64,000 bases of DNA from Methyloterricola oryzae. GTDB taxonomy: Bacteria > Pseudomonadota > Gammaproteobacteria > Methylococcales > Methylococcaceae. This document shows, piece after piece, positions 19,119-28,380 of the stretch (position 1 is its first letter; every line of letters begins with the position of its first letter). The stretch lies in NCBI RefSeq assembly GCF_000934725.1, contig NZ_JYNS01000006.1, positions 176,954 to 240,953 on the forward strand, written 5' to 3'. Under the pieces are notes generated by a model. That model did not search any database. It was given only the letters and a program-made list of their open reading frames with translations, and was not told the DNA's origin. The position numbers and the translations under genes are program-made.

Positions 19119-20453
19119 ATGGCGAAGTGGCATTCAGCAATCACGGTACAAATCCGGCATACTAAGCTCATGCAGATCGAGCCTCGCATCCTTGGCGCCA
19201 CAGCAGTTCTCGGCCGTGCCGCCTTGCTGGGCCTGATCTGGATGTTGCTGCTGATGACCGTCCTGGCTTGCCTGGCACTGGACCTGCACCCGAACCTGAA
19301 CCCCAGGCAACAGCCAAGCTACCTGTCCGCGACCCGCTCGCTCATCGACCGGAACATGCGAGCCAACCCCCTGAGAACGGCGGAAGTGCGCTCCATCGCT
19401 CTGACCGAGGACGACCTGACCGCGGTCGCCAATTTCGTGTTGCTGCGAAAACGCCTGGACGGTCACGCCGTAGCCGACATCCACGGCAAGCGCCTGGATT
19501 TCCGCAGCAGCATCAAGCTGCCACTGGACTGGCCCGCGCTCTATTTGAACCTGAAGATCGTGACGGACGATGCCGAGCCTTCTGCCCGGGTGCGGCAATT
19601 GAAGGCCGGCAGCCTGACTCTCCCACAACCGCTGGTTTCCGTGCTGCAGTTCGCCGTGTTGAACTGGACGCCCCTGCGGCGTTACACCCGGATCTTCGCC
19701 CCCCTGATCCACGAGGTGCGCATCACAGATGAACGCCTGAGAATCGCCATCAACTGGAACCGCGACACCCTGACACAGATGCAGGAAGGGGTCAGCGACG
19801 AAGCCAGCAAGGCCCGCCTGCTCGCGTACCAGAAACGCCTTACGGACCTGCTGTTCCAGTATCAGAGCAAGCGCTACGTCAGCCTGAGCCTGCTGATGCA
19901 GCCTTTGTTCGTACTGGCCCGGGACCGTTCCCTGCAGGCGGACACCGATCCGGTGATAGAGAATCGCGCCTTGATCCTGGTGCTGGGCGCTTACGCCAAT
20001 GGAAGGAAGCTTGCGACCGAAGGCCTGACGCTATCCCCACCGCAAAAGAGCCTGCTGCTCAACCGCCGCATAGATACCGCCCAACATTTCATGGCCTCGG
20101 CCGCCCTGGCGGTATCCGGCCATCGCACCTTCGCCGATATCATTGGCCTGGCCAAGGAAATCAACGATACCCACAGCGGAAGCGGCTTCAGCTTCACCGA
20201 TCTGGCGGCCGACCGCGCCGGCGCCCTGTTCGGCAAGTTCGTCACTAAGTCCCGTGACCACGCGCTTCGGGCCCAAGCGCTGCTCAGCCAAAGCGGCGAC
20301 GAAACTCTCTATATGCCCAACCTGCGCGGCCTGCCCGAAAACCTGGGTCCCACGGATTTCGCCAATCGCTTCAGGAATATCGACAGTCCCGAGTTTGAGA
20401 CGCTCAAGCGCAACATCGAGGAGCGCATACAATCCTGCGCGCTGTACCGCTAA
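19119..20453 (+). CDS. Unknown protein with one N-terminal transmembrane helix
   Basis: I do not recognise this 444-residue protein. After a basic N-terminus it has one strong hydrophobic segment (about 36-55, LLGLIWMLLLMTVLACLAL). The rest (56-444) is soluble and mostly helical by composition, with a polar, arginine-rich character, so it is probably anchored in the inner membrane with a periplasmic domain. The second half contains an RIDTAQHFMASAALAVSG segment and GSGFSFTDLAADRAG. A strong GGGAGG site lies just before the ATG at 19119. It diverges from iscR and ends in a perfect hairpin. No enzymatic motif is visible. Confidence 0.75.
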   Translation: MAKWHSAITVQIRHTKLMQIEPRILGATAVLGRAALLGLIWMLLLMTVLACLALDLHPNLNPRQQPSYLSATRSLIDRNMRANPLRTAEVRSIALTEDDLTAVANFVLLRKRLDGHAVADIHGKRLDFRSSIKLPLDWPALYLNLKIVTDDAEPSARVRQLKAGSLTLPQPLVSVLQFAVLNWTPLRRYTRIFAPLIHEVRITDERLRIAINWNRDTLTQMQEGVSDEASKARLLAYQKRLTDLLFQYQSKRYVSLSLLMQPLFVLARDRSLQADTDPVIENRALILVLGAYANGRKLATEGLTLSPPQKSLLLNRRIDTAQHFMASAALAVSGHRTFADIIGLAKEINDTHSGSGFSFTDLAADRAGALFGKFVTKSRDHALRAQALLSQSGDETLYMPNLRGLPENLGPTDFANRFRNIDSPEFETLKRNIEERIQSCALYR

Positions 20454-20458
20454 ATGAA

Positions 20459-20481
20459 GAAACCGGCCAGAGGCCGGTTTC
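20459..20481. terminator. Hairpin between convergent genes
   Basis: A perfect 10-bp stem (GAAACCGGCC 20459-20468, GGCCGGTTTC 20472-20481) with a 3-nt loop sits between the convergent unknown gene and the peroxidase. On the minus strand it is followed by TTCATTT and on the plus strand by TCGTG, so it most likely terminates peroxidase transcription, perhaps both. Confidence 0.65.
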
Positions 20482-20508
20482 TCGTGCGCGGAAAGACCGG
20501 CTGAGACT

Positions 20509-21546
20509 TCAGTTGAAATCGAAGGTCTTGTTGGCCAGAGCCGGCAGACGCGGCATTTCCTGCTTGGGGAACTCGCCGCTCAGGGCATTCAGGAAGGCCA
20601 CGATGTCGTCCACCTGCTCCTGGGACAGATCTTTGTTGAGCTGGGTCTTGCCCATGACCTTGACGGCATCGGGCAGGGTCTTCACCTTGCCATTGTGGAA
20701 ATAAGGCGCGGTCAGAGCGATGTTGCGCAGGGTAGGCACGCGGAACATGTGCTTATCGGCGTCGTTCTTGGTTTCCTGGGCGCGTCCAAGGTCCTTGGTG
20801 AAGCCGTATTGGGCTTCCAGCGCGCCATTGTCGAACATCGGGAACTTCTGATAGAAGCCCGTGCCTTCCGGCAACTGCGGGCCATTGAAAGCCGGACCCG
20901 AGTGGCAGGAGTTGCAACCCACTTCCGCGAAGGTCTTCAGCCCGCGCTGCTGCTGCTCTGACAGCGCGCCGGCATCGCCCTTGGCGAACTTGTCGTAGGC
21001 GCTGTTGGGCGTGATCAGGGTGCGTTCATAGGCCGCGATGGCTTTGGCGGCGTTGTCGGCGGTAACCGGATCGGCGCCCTCGAAAGCAGCCCCAAAGGCC
21101 GCCACGTAGCCCGGAATGGCCTTCAGACGCACTACCACGTCATCCCAACTCTTCATCCCCATCTCGATGGGATTGGTAACCGGGCCCTTGGCCTGCGCTT
21201 CCAGACTCGGCGCACGACCGTCCCAGAACTGCACGGAATTGAACGCGGAATTCCACACGGTAGGCGCGCTGCGTCCCCCCACCTGTCCCTGGACACCGAC
21301 GGAACCGCCACGGTTGTCTTCACCGCCCGACATGACATTGTGGCACGAGGCGCAAGCCACGGTGCCGCTGGAAGACAAACGGGGATCGTGGTAGAGCATT
21401 TTGCCAAGTTCTACTTTCGCCGGCGTCGTGGGGTTGCTGGCCGGCTCCGGCGCCTTGTCCGGCAACGCCTGCCACTCGCCCGCCTGGGCCATGCAGCTGG
21501 CACCCGCCAGGGCGAGAGCACTGATCAATGATCCGAATTTATGCAT
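20509..21546 (-). CDS. Di-haem cytochrome c peroxidase
   Basis: A periplasmic di-haem c-type peroxidase (CcpA/MauG superfamily) that reduces H2O2 using cytochrome c electrons. The 345-residue precursor has a Sec signal peptide (cleavage near residue 22) and two haem-binding motifs: C65-A-S-C68-H and C211-N-S-C214-H. A GRAPSLEAQAKGPVTNPIEM segment and FRVPTLRNIALTAPYFHNG are typical of bacterial CCPs. A good GGAGGAG site precedes the start. It appears monocistronic, with its own promoter and a hairpin behind it. MauG-like tryptophylquinone-forming activity is less likely, as no mau genes are near. Confidence 0.92.
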   Translation of the reverse strand: MHKFGSLISALALAGASCMAQAGEWQALPDKAPEPASNPTTPAKVELGKMLYHDPRLSSSGTVACASCHNVMSGGEDNRGGSVGVQGQVGGRSAPTVWNSAFNSVQFWDGRAPSLEAQAKGPVTNPIEMGMKSWDDVVVRLKAIPGYVAAFGAAFEGADPVTADNAAKAIAAYERTLITPNSAYDKFAKGDAGALSEQQQRGLKTFAEVGCNSCHSGPAFNGPQLPEGTGFYQKFPMFDNGALEAQYGFTKDLGRAQETKNDADKHMFRVPTLRNIALTAPYFHNGKVKTLPDAVKVMGKTQLNKDLSQEQVDDIVAFLNALSGEFPKQEMPRLPALANKTFDFN

Positions 21547-21611
21547 TTGTTGGCTCCTCCGTCGTGAAATCTGCCCGACACTCAGGCGTTATAGTGTTTG
21601 AACGAAGCACT

Positions 21612-21640
21612 CTTATAGAGAAATACCAACCCAATTTCAA
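21612..21640 (-). promoter_or_regulatory. Candidate promoter of the cytochrome c peroxidase gene
   Basis: On the minus strand TTGAAA and TATAAG are exactly 17 bp apart, 66 nt before the start codon. Both boxes are close to the sigma-70 consensus. Confidence 0.55.
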
Positions 21641-21801
21641 CTGGCGAAATCCCTGAACGCCCGCTTTCACGGGGCTGTGCCATTTCACACAGTCAAACCT
21701 TGCTAGGCGTGGGCGTCAGCCTGCGTAACACCGGCCAGCGGCCCCGAGATTTCAGGCATAATGAAGATTCCCCCCAGCCCGACGCAGACCAGGAGAGTGG
21801 C

Positions 21802-23226
21802 ATGCAGATTTTCCGGACCAAACGCACATCGCCGAACGACTTCGAGGAAAGCGGGCTGCGACGGTGCCTCAGCGCCACAGATCTGACCTTGCTGGGAATC
21901 GGGGCCATCATCGGCACCGGCATCTTTGTGCTTACCGGCATCGCCGCTGCGACCCAGTCAGGGCCCGCCGTGGTCCTGTCCTTCGTATTTGCCGGCCTGG
22001 CCTGCGCGTTCGCCGCGCTGTCCTACGCGGAGCTAGCCTCCAGCGTCGGCGGTTGCGGCAGCGCTTACGGATACAGCTATGCGGCGTTCGGCGAACTGGC
22101 CGCCTGGATCATCGGTTGGGATCTGATTCTGGAATACGGCATTTCGGTGGCCGCCGTCGCCAATGGCTGGTCGGGTTACTTCAACAACGCACTCAACGGC
22201 ATCGGACTGCACTTGCCGGACGCCCTGACGCATGCCCCGGAAGTGGGCGGCATCATCAACCTGCCCGCTGCAGGCATCGTGTTGATCCTGATGATTCTCC
22301 TGATCGTGGGCGTGAAGGAAAGCGCGCGCCTGAACACCGTGATGGTGTCGGTGAAAGTGCTCACCATCGCGGTGTTCATCGCCGTCGCCGTATTCAACGT
22401 CAATCCGGACAACTGGACACCGTTCATGCCCTTCGGCTGGTTCGAACATACCCCGGAAGGCAAGCCGATCGGGGTGCTGGCTGGGGCTTCCATCGTCTTC
22501 TTCGCCTATGTAGGATTCGACGCCGTCTCCACGGCCGCCGAGGAAGCCCATAATCCACGACGCGATCTGCCCATCGGCATCATTGGCTCCCTGACCTTCT
22601 GCACCCTCATTTACATCGTGGTCTCGGGCCTGCTGACCGGCCTGGTGCCCTATACAGAACTCAATGTGTCCTCGCCCGTGGCGCATGCGTTGAAGCTGCT
22701 GGGCTTCAACTGGGCCTCCTCGCTGGTAGCCACCGGCGTCATCGCCGGCCTGACCACCGTGATGCTGGTGTTGTACTACGGACTGACCCGCATCATCTTC
22801 GCCATGTCCCGCGATGGACTACTCTCCCCCGGCTTTTCCACCGTGAACCCGCGAACGAAGACACCGGTCAAGGTGATCGTGTCCTGCGGGCTGGCCATCG
22901 CCGCCGTGGCCGGCTTTGTGCCGCTGGGCGAACTGGCCGAATTGGTCAACATCGGCACCTTGTTCGCCTTCGTGCTGGTCTGTGGTGGCGTCATCACCCT
23001 CAGAGTGACACAGCCCGACCTGCACCGACCGTTCCGCACACCGATCAACCCAGTGTTCCCGACCTTAGGCGCCTTGTCCTGCAGCGCCCTCATGGCCTTC
23101 CTGCCCACCATGACCTGGTATCGCTTCGTCGGCTGGCTGGCCATCGGACTGGTTGTCTACTTCAGCTATTCCATACGCCACAGCAACCTGGCCCGGCACA
23201 ACGCCACCAGCACCACGCACACCTGA
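21802..23226 (+). CDS. APC-family amino acid permease
   Basis: A 474-residue integral membrane transporter of the APC superfamily, most like the cationic amino acid transporter/YfnA branch. About 12 hydrophobic segments are visible. The first carries the substrate-binding GIGAIIGTGIFVLTG, and later ones include FFAYVGFDAVSTAAEEAHNPRRDLP, a strong family signature. The ATG at 21802 follows AGGAGAG; the frame is open further upstream but without similarity. It is alone on its strand and converges with pgi. Substrate cannot be told from sequence. Confidence 0.9.
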   Translation: MQIFRTKRTSPNDFEESGLRRCLSATDLTLLGIGAIIGTGIFVLTGIAAATQSGPAVVLSFVFAGLACAFAALSYAELASSVGGCGSAYGYSYAAFGELAAWIIGWDLILEYGISVAAVANGWSGYFNNALNGIGLHLPDALTHAPEVGGIINLPAAGIVLILMILLIVGVKESARLNTVMVSVKVLTIAVFIAVAVFNVNPDNWTPFMPFGWFEHTPEGKPIGVLAGASIVFFAYVGFDAVSTAAEEAHNPRRDLPIGIIGSLTFCTLIYIVVSGLLTGLVPYTELNVSSPVAHALKLLGFNWASSLVATGVIAGLTTVMLVLYYGLTRIIFAMSRDGLLSPGFSTVNPRTKTPVKVIVSCGLAIAAVAGFVPLGELAELVNIGTLFAFVLVCGGVITLRVTQPDLHRPFRTPINPVFPTLGALSCSALMAFLPTMTWYRFVGWLAIGLVVYFSYSIRHSNLARHNATSTTHT

Positions 23227-23231
23227 AACCA

Positions 23232-23261
23232 AGAGACCGGCGGCGCGCCACGCTGGTCTCT
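23232..23261. terminator. Weak hairpin between convergent permease gene and pgi
   Basis: AGAGACC (23232-23238) pairs with GGTCTCT (23255-23261) across a 16-nt GC-rich loop. There is no U-run. A termination role is possible but weakly supported. Confidence 0.3.
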
Positions 23262-23287
23262 GCTGGCTGACTGCGCTATAGCGGAAC

Positions 23288-24940
23288 TTAACAGGAACGC
23301 GACCGAAGCGATTTGTAGTAATTCAGAAGGCCGTTGGTGGATGCGTCATGGGTGTGAACCGGGGCGTCCCCGGTCATTTCCTGCAGGATGGTCCGCGCCA
23401 GCTGCTTGCCCAGTTCAACCCCCATCTGATCGAAAGAGTTGATATCCCATAAGGCGCCCTGAACAAAGATCTTATGTTCGTAGAGTGCGATCAGGGCCCC
23501 CAGAATCTCGGGCGTCAACTTCGGGTACAGGAATGAATTGGTCGGCTTGTTGCCTGGAAAGGTCTTGGCGTTGGCCAGAAGGTCCAACTCAGGGCCCGAC
23601 ACGCCCATATTTACCAGCTCAGCGCGGGCTTCCTCTGTCGTTCTACCCCGCATCATGGCCTCGGTCTGGGCCAGAAAGTTCGACACCAAAATGTCGTGAT
23701 GCTCACCCAGGCCGTAATGACTTTGGGCAGCGGCAAGGAAATCGCAGGGCACGAGTTTGGTGCCCTGATGGATCAATTGGTAGAAGGCATGCTGACCGTT
23801 GGTTCCAGGCTGACCAAAGATGATCGGGCCCGTGCCGTAGTCGACGGTTTCGCCAGCCACGTCGACCCCCTTGCCATTGCTTTCCATGTCGGCCTGCTGC
23901 AGATAGACCGGCAGGAACTCCAGGTACTGCTCGTAAGGGAGGATCGCATGGGTCTCTGCGCCGAAGAAATTGTTGTACCAGACCCCCAGCAGCGCCATGA
24001 TGACCGGGATATTCCGCTCGAACGGGGTGCTGCGGAAATGCTCGTCCACCCGGTGGGCACCGGCCAGCAAGGCCTCGAAATGGTCCATTCCGATAGCCAA
24101 TGCGATGGGCAAGCCGATAGCGGACCAGAGTGAATAACGGCCGCCAACCCAGTCCCAGAATACGAACATGTTACGGGTATCGATGCCGAACTGCGCGACC
24201 TTCTCCGGATTGGTGGAAACCGCCACGAAGTGTTGGGAGATGGCGGCTTCGTCACGGGCTCGGGCGAGAAACCACGACCTGGCGGAATGCGCGTTGGTCA
24301 TCGCCTCCTGGGTCGTGAAGGTCTTTGACGCTACGATGAACAGGGTGGTTTCCTGATCCAAGTCCTTGATGGTCTCCATCAGGTCGGTTTCGTCCACGTT
24401 GGAGACGAAATGCACCCGCAATCCAGGTTTGCAGTATGGTGACAGCGCCTTCACCACCATTTTTGGCCCCAGGTCGGATCCGCCGATCCCGATATTGACC
24501 ACGTCGCTGATGGGCTTCCCAGTAAAACCGCGCCACTCATGGGAGCGCACCGACTCCGTGAAATGCCGCATGCTGTGCAGGACCGCATTCACTTCGGGCA
24601 TGACATCCTCGCCATCCACCAGGATGGGGCGATTCGACCGGTTGCGCAAAGCCACATGGAGCACGGCGCGGCCTTCGGTTCGATTGATCTTCTCACCGCT
24701 GAACATGGCCTCGATCTTGCCGCTCAATCCCGCCTCTTGGGCCAGGGATACCAGGAGTTCCATGCTCCGTTCGGTCACCCGGTTCTTGGAATAATCGAAC
24801 AGTAGATCGCCAAGACGCAGGGAGAAGCGGTCGAATCGCTGGCCGTCACGCGCAAAAAGCTCCCGCATGTGCAAAGGCTCGACCTCGTCGCGGTGCTGCG
24901 TCAAAGCCTTCCAAGCGGGTAGTTGAGTGGGTCGGGTCAT
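23288..24940 (-). CDS. pgi: Glucose-6-phosphate isomerase
   Basis: Interconverts glucose-6-phosphate and fructose-6-phosphate. In a RuMP methanotroph it links the fructose-6-phosphate made from formaldehyde to the Entner-Doudoroff and oxidative pentose phosphate branches and to glycogen. It has 550 residues, the usual length for the bacterial long form. Motifs include [20 protein letters not shown], the [14 protein letters not shown] substrate loop, [15 protein letters not shown] and the C-terminal [14 protein letters not shown] with its active-site lysine. It appears monocistronic. No hexulose phosphate genes are adjacent; hxlB is at the far right of the window. Confidence 0.97.
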   Translation of the reverse strand: MTRPTQLPAWKALTQHRDEVEPLHMRELFARDGQRFDRFSLRLGDLLFDYSKNRVTERSMELLVSLAQEAGLSGKIEAMFSGEKINRTEGRAVLHVALRNRSNRPILVDGEDVMPEVNAVLHSMRHFTESVRSHEWRGFTGKPISDVVNIGIGGSDLGPKMVVKALSPYCKPGLRVHFVSNVDETDLMETIKDLDQETTLFIVASKTFTTQEAMTNAHSARSWFLARARDEAAISQHFVAVSTNPEKVAQFGIDTRNMFVFWDWVGGRYSLWSAIGLPIALAIGMDHFEALLAGAHRVDEHFRSTPFERNIPVIMALLGVWYNNFFGAETHAILPYEQYLEFLPVYLQQADMESNGKGVDVAGETVDYGTGPIIFGQPGTNGQHAFYQLIHQGTKLVPCDFLAAAQSHYGLGEHHDILVSNFLAQTEAMMRGRTTEEARAELVNMGVSGPELDLLANAKTFPGNKPTNSFLYPKLTPEILGALIALYEHKIFVQGALWDINSFDQMGVELGKQLARTILQEMTGDAPVHTHDASTNGLLNYYKSLRSRSC

Positions 24941-25228
24941 TCACGCTCTCGTTGTAGTATTGGGATAGGGAAGCCCCACAGCCGGGGGCGTCGCCCGGCG
25001 GCGCATACGGCCGGCGATCCGGACAGGCGCTGTGCCATTCCATCGCGGAATTCGGTCGGGCAGGGCGCTTATGAAATGCGCGTAATGCTACTACAGCCTT
25101 GTATGCCAAGCAAAAGCGCGAAAGGCCTTGGAAGGGTGCCACTCTGCGCCGCGCGCCAGACGGCTTCGGGCTTTCGCCGCATCGGAAGAACCTCTATATT
25201 ATTTCTTCACTTTATACGGGATGGTGTC

Positions 25229-25315
25229 ATGACCACAGCAAGAATAGCCATTGAAATCCTGATCGCGGCAGGGGTCCTGATCGTGCTATGGAGGGTGTTC
25301 TTCCGCCGAAGCTAG
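25229..25315 (+). CDS. Possible 28-residue transmembrane peptide
   Basis: A short open frame encodes one hydrophobic helix (IAIEILIAAGVLIVLW) flanked by a threonine/arginine start and a basic RVFFRRS end. That charge pattern fits a single-pass small membrane protein. TATATT and TTTATAC boxes lie upstream, and a GGGATGG stretch could serve as a weak ribosome site. It fills part of a gap between pgi and the next gene. Nothing else supports it, so treat it as a candidate. Confidence 0.33.
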   Translation: MTTARIAIEILIAAGVLIVLWRVFFRRS

Positions 25316-25387
25316 CGCCCGACTGACCGCCGCGGCTACGATTCGTGCAGAGTGGCGCCCATGCCCCCCTTCCAGATGTTGAGTGGG

Positions 25388-25624
25388 TTAAGGTTCTTGC
25401 ATCTTGCCGGAACGGTCCGCCGTCAATTCGTACCGCACTACGGCCGGCGGGACACCAAGCAACCTGGCGATGTCAGCCACCGAACGGCCACGACTGACCT
25501 GCGACTTGACCCAAACCATCCGCCCACGGACGAACGCGTGTTGAATACCCGTTTCGGAGACGAAAGCGTTCGCCTGTAACGCGCGAGCCAGCAACAGGAG
25601 CAGGAAACGTTTCAAATCGCTCAT
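25388..25624 (-). CDS. Small unknown protein with helix-turn-helix-like C-terminus
   Basis: Seventy-eight residues from the ATG at 25624, which has a good GAGGT ribosome site; an upstream in-frame start would add 14 residues. The N-terminus (LKRFLLLLLARAL) is a hydrophobic stretch with a preceding basic residue. The C-terminal half contains SVADIARLLGVPPAVVRYEL, which has the shape of a helix-turn-helix. I do not recognise a family. It lies divergent from the ykvA-like gene. Confidence 0.5.
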   Translation of the reverse strand: MSDLKRFLLLLLARALQANAFVSETGIQHAFVRGRMVWVKSQVSRGRSVADIARLLGVPPAVVRYELTADRSGKMQEP

Positions 25625-25832
25625 GGTCTTTACCTCGTAAGGATGAGCCGATACGTGGAGTCGCAATTTGTGAAGGTAGTCGAATTTTTCTTACCATTGT
25701 GGGAAGCAGCTCACACCTTGATTGCCGGCGTTACTGTCACGCAGTGCCCCGCCGGCCATGAGAAACAACATGAAATTCCTGAACCGCCAGCCAGCCCACC
25801 TATCCGCCGCGGTCACAACCCGGAGTTCCGAC

Positions 25833-26207
25833 ATGAATACACTGCCTGTGCTTTATAACGATCCAGCCGCGCATTACTCGGAGGCGAGCCTTTTCCGTAA
25901 GCTCAAGAAATATGCGCGGGCCGCGGGGGAGGAGCTGGTGGAGAAGAGCCTGGTCCTCTACTACACCCTGCAGAAATCAGACACTCCACTTTGGGCAAAG
26001 ACCGTCATATACAGCGTGCTCGGCTACTTCATCCTTCCGCTGGACCTGATTCCGGACGCCCTCCTGCCCATGGGCTTCACCGACGATCTCGGCGCCATCC
26101 TAGCGGCCCTGGCCACCATCTCCTTGCATGTGACGCCCGACGTGAAGGAGAAGGCCCGCGCACGGATGTCCGAATGGTTTGTGATGGAGGACGACATGGC
26201 CGAATGA
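25833..26207 (+). CDS. YkvA-family (DUF1232) membrane protein
   Basis: A 124-residue protein whose core (WAKTVIYSVLGYFILPLDLIPD, then GFTDDLGAI) is the DUF1232/YkvA signature, a conserved membrane-associated domain of unknown function. The ATG at 25833 follows CCGGAG. The frame is open further upstream, but those residues do not resemble the family. It converges with the FemAB-like gene 21 nt away. Confidence 0.82.
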   Translation: MNTLPVLYNDPAAHYSEASLFRKLKKYARAAGEELVEKSLVLYYTLQKSDTPLWAKTVIYSVLGYFILPLDLIPDALLPMGFTDDLGAILAALATISLHVTPDVKEKARARMSEWFVMEDDMAE

Positions 26208-26228
26208 TCCCTGCATGGGACTGGGCTG

Positions 26229-27371
26229 TCAGGATGCTTCCTTGAAAGGCGAGTGGCGGCTCAGCGCGGCCATGTACTGACGAATCTGGGCCGCCTCCCG
26301 GGACAGGAAGTCGGCAATGGCATGGTGAAAGCGCGGCTCCGGTATCCAGTGCAGTGACCAGGTGGCGGTGGGCAGGAAACCGCGGCTGATCTTGTGCTCA
26401 CCCTGTGCGCCGGGCTCGAATCGGGACAATCCGCGCTCCAAGCAGTAATCGAGCCCCTGGTAGTAACACGCCTCGAAGTGCAGCGAAGGCACTTCCTCGA
26501 ATGCCCCCCAGTAGCGTCCGTACATGCTGTCCACGCCAATCAGGAAAAACGCGGCGGCCACAATGCGCCCCGTCTTTTCCGCCAGCACCAGCATCACGTC
26601 CTCGCCCATGGTGCGTCCCAGTTCCCGGAAAAACTCCAAGGTCAAGGCTGGAAAGTTGCCATGGCGGTCGAACGTGTTTTCGTAGCATCGGTGGAAGGCA
26701 GCCCATTCCGCATCGCTCGCTTCGGCCCCGAGCACCCGCCGAAGCGTGACGCCCGCCTCCCGCACTTCGCGGCGTTCCTTGCGAATCTGCTTGCGCCGCT
26801 TGGAACTCATGAATGACAAGTAATGATCAAAATCGCCGTAATCGCGATTGTGCCAGTGGAATTGGTAACCCTGGCGCACCAGAAGTTGGGGCGAATTCAA
26901 CAGACTCTGGTCCGTGGCAAACAGCCAATGACAGGACGAGACGCCCGCAGAGGCCGCAAACGCGAGCGCAGCCTCGAGACAGCGCTGCGGAAGGTCGGTT
27001 TGCCGCTGTTCCGGCCGCAACAGCAACCTGGGGCCGGTGGCCGGCGTGAACGGCGAAGCGACCACCAGCTTGGGATAATACGCCAGTCCCGCCCGCTGAT
27101 AGGCGCTGGCCCAGGCCCAATCGAAGACGAACTCCCCGAAGGAATTCAGTTTCTCATACATCGGCATGGCCGCCACCAGGGTATTGTCCTGCCAGAAGGT
27201 GAGATGACTCGGTAGCCAGCCCACGCCTTCGCCCAGGCAGCCGAATTCCTCCAGGGCACTCAGGAATTCATGGCGCAGGAACGGAATGCCGCCGCATCCC
27301 AGGGCATTCCAGTCGGCCGCCGGCAAATCCGCAAGGCGCGATATCACTCGCGTCCGCAAAGACATCGGCAT
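26229..27371 (-). CDS. FemAB/GNAT-like acyltransferase family protein (COG3146)
   Basis: About 380 residues, similar to the COG3146 group (GNAT fold, FemAB-like), sometimes annotated as peptidoglycan biosynthesis or recognition proteins. Visible segments are PFLRHEFLSALE near the start, MSSKRRKQIRKERREV, GRIVAAAFFLIG, and YYQGLDYCLERGL...FEPGAQGEHKISRGFLP, which is strongly conserved in the group. The substrate is unknown. The start is not secure: ATGs at 27371 and 27365 are both plausible and neither has a clear ribosome site; I use 27371. It diverges from the gene at 27474. Confidence 0.8.
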   Translation of the reverse strand: MPMSLRTRVISRLADLPAADWNALGCGGIPFLRHEFLSALEEFGCLGEGVGWLPSHLTFWQDNTLVAAMPMYEKLNSFGEFVFDWAWASAYQRAGLAYYPKLVVASPFTPATGPRLLLRPEQRQTDLPQRCLEAALAFAASAGVSSCHWLFATDQSLLNSPQLLVRQGYQFHWHNRDYGDFDHYLSFMSSKRRKQIRKERREVREAGVTLRRVLGAEASDAEWAAFHRCYENTFDRHGNFPALTLEFFRELGRTMGEDVMLVLAEKTGRIVAAAFFLIGVDSMYGRYWGAFEEVPSLHFEACYYQGLDYCLERGLSRFEPGAQGEHKISRGFLPTATWSLHWIPEPRFHHAIADFLSREAAQIRQYMAALSRHSPFKEAS

Positions 27372-27473
27372 GATGTTTGCTGCATGGGAATTAGAGAAAA
27401 AGTGCGCCTTCGGGAATCGAAAGGCCGTTTTCGCGTCTAAGGCTACATCGAACCCTGTCCCAGAGTAAAACCC

Positions 27474-27794
27474 ATGGACACCCAAGTCTCAAAATCCTCC
27501 ACCGTCCACGACCTCACCTCCTGGTTCCAGGAGAAACTCGAGCAGAGCGATGTCCACTGGGAGGACGAACCCCTCAGCTATGACGGCAACACCCCGTATG
27601 ATATCCAGTTTTATCGCTTGCAGGCCGAGGCGGCGGCGTTCTGGCAGGAACGGTACGGCTACACCCCGACGCCTGGGCAACTCATGCAGGGCTTCTTTGG
27701 CGCGGAGTACCTGCGATCACGCCAACGGCGACTGGCCAGCCGCAGTTGGCGCGATAAAATCCAGACTTGGTGCGAACAGGCCCGTGGCATTTGA
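27474..27794 (+). CDS. Unknown 106-residue protein
   Basis: I do not recognise this protein. It is soluble, hydrophilic and rich in aromatic residues (Trp and Tyr), with no signal peptide. A WQERYGYTPTPGQLMQGFFGAEYLR segment is the most characteristic part. The tail is basic. It lies divergent from the FemAB-like gene and 86 nt ahead of the next unknown gene on the same strand. Only a weak ribosome site (AGAG) is seen. Confidence 0.65.
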   Translation: MDTQVSKSSTVHDLTSWFQEKLEQSDVHWEDEPLSYDGNTPYDIQFYRLQAEAAAFWQERYGYTPTPGQLMQGFFGAEYLRSRQRRLASRSWRDKIQTWCEQARGI

Positions 27795-27880
27795 CGCACC
27801 TGTCCCGCAGTCAGTGCTGGCCGTGACTCGAGTGGGAGAATGGGGTACGCTGTAAGTTATTTCCCTGCATCAAAGCAGAC

Positions 27881-28324
27881 ATGACGGACGCTACGACCCT
27901 GTATCTTAAAAAGCTGGAAGACATGCTCGCCCACGATTTTGCCGCCACGGGGGACACCCTGACGGAAAAGCTTGCGAGCATTCGCAGCAAGCTTCCCGAC
28001 GAGTTGGCTGCGGGCCTTGAAAGCCTTGCCGGACATGCGCCCACAGGTGACAGTGACGAAGAAGAAGCTGGCTTGGTGTTCCGCTGCGGCCAGTTGGCCG
28101 AGCAACTGCGCGGGGTTTTGCTCGCTCAGGCAGCGGAGAACGTAGCCGCCGTGCATCCTGGCGGCCTCGATACCGAGGAGTTGGCGCCTACGGATCTGGA
28201 TGCCGTCGCACGCTTCATTGCAGCGCGTGACCGTTTCATGCGCGCCGTCGCCAACTTCACCCTCAAGGCCCTACTCATCATCGTGGGCCTGTTGATCATC
28301 GGTCTGGCGCTGGGCATCGTCTGA
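27881..28324 (+). CDS. Unknown C-tail-anchored protein
   Basis: A 147-residue acidic protein with no match that I know. The N-terminal part is helical (LYLKKLEDMLAHDF..), and one hydrophobic helix ends the protein (about 125-147, LKALLIIVGLLIIGLALGIV). It has no N-terminal signal, so it should be tail-anchored, with the bulk in the cytoplasm. It follows the unknown 27474 gene on the same strand and converges with the VOC gene. Confidence 0.68.
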   Translation: MTDATTLYLKKLEDMLAHDFAATGDTLTEKLASIRSKLPDELAAGLESLAGHAPTGDSDEEEAGLVFRCGQLAEQLRGVLLAQAAENVAAVHPGGLDTEELAPTDLDAVARFIAARDRFMRAVANFTLKALLIIVGLLIIGLALGIV

Positions 28325-28380
28325 ACGGTGCGGCCATGCCCGGGGCAGCCGAACAGGCAGATTCAATCACCCTCGAATGG

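Noticed and set aside
20509..21546. MauG-type (tryptophylquinone-forming) assignment
   Set aside because: No mau genes nearby and the CCP-type segments fit ordinary cytochrome c peroxidase.
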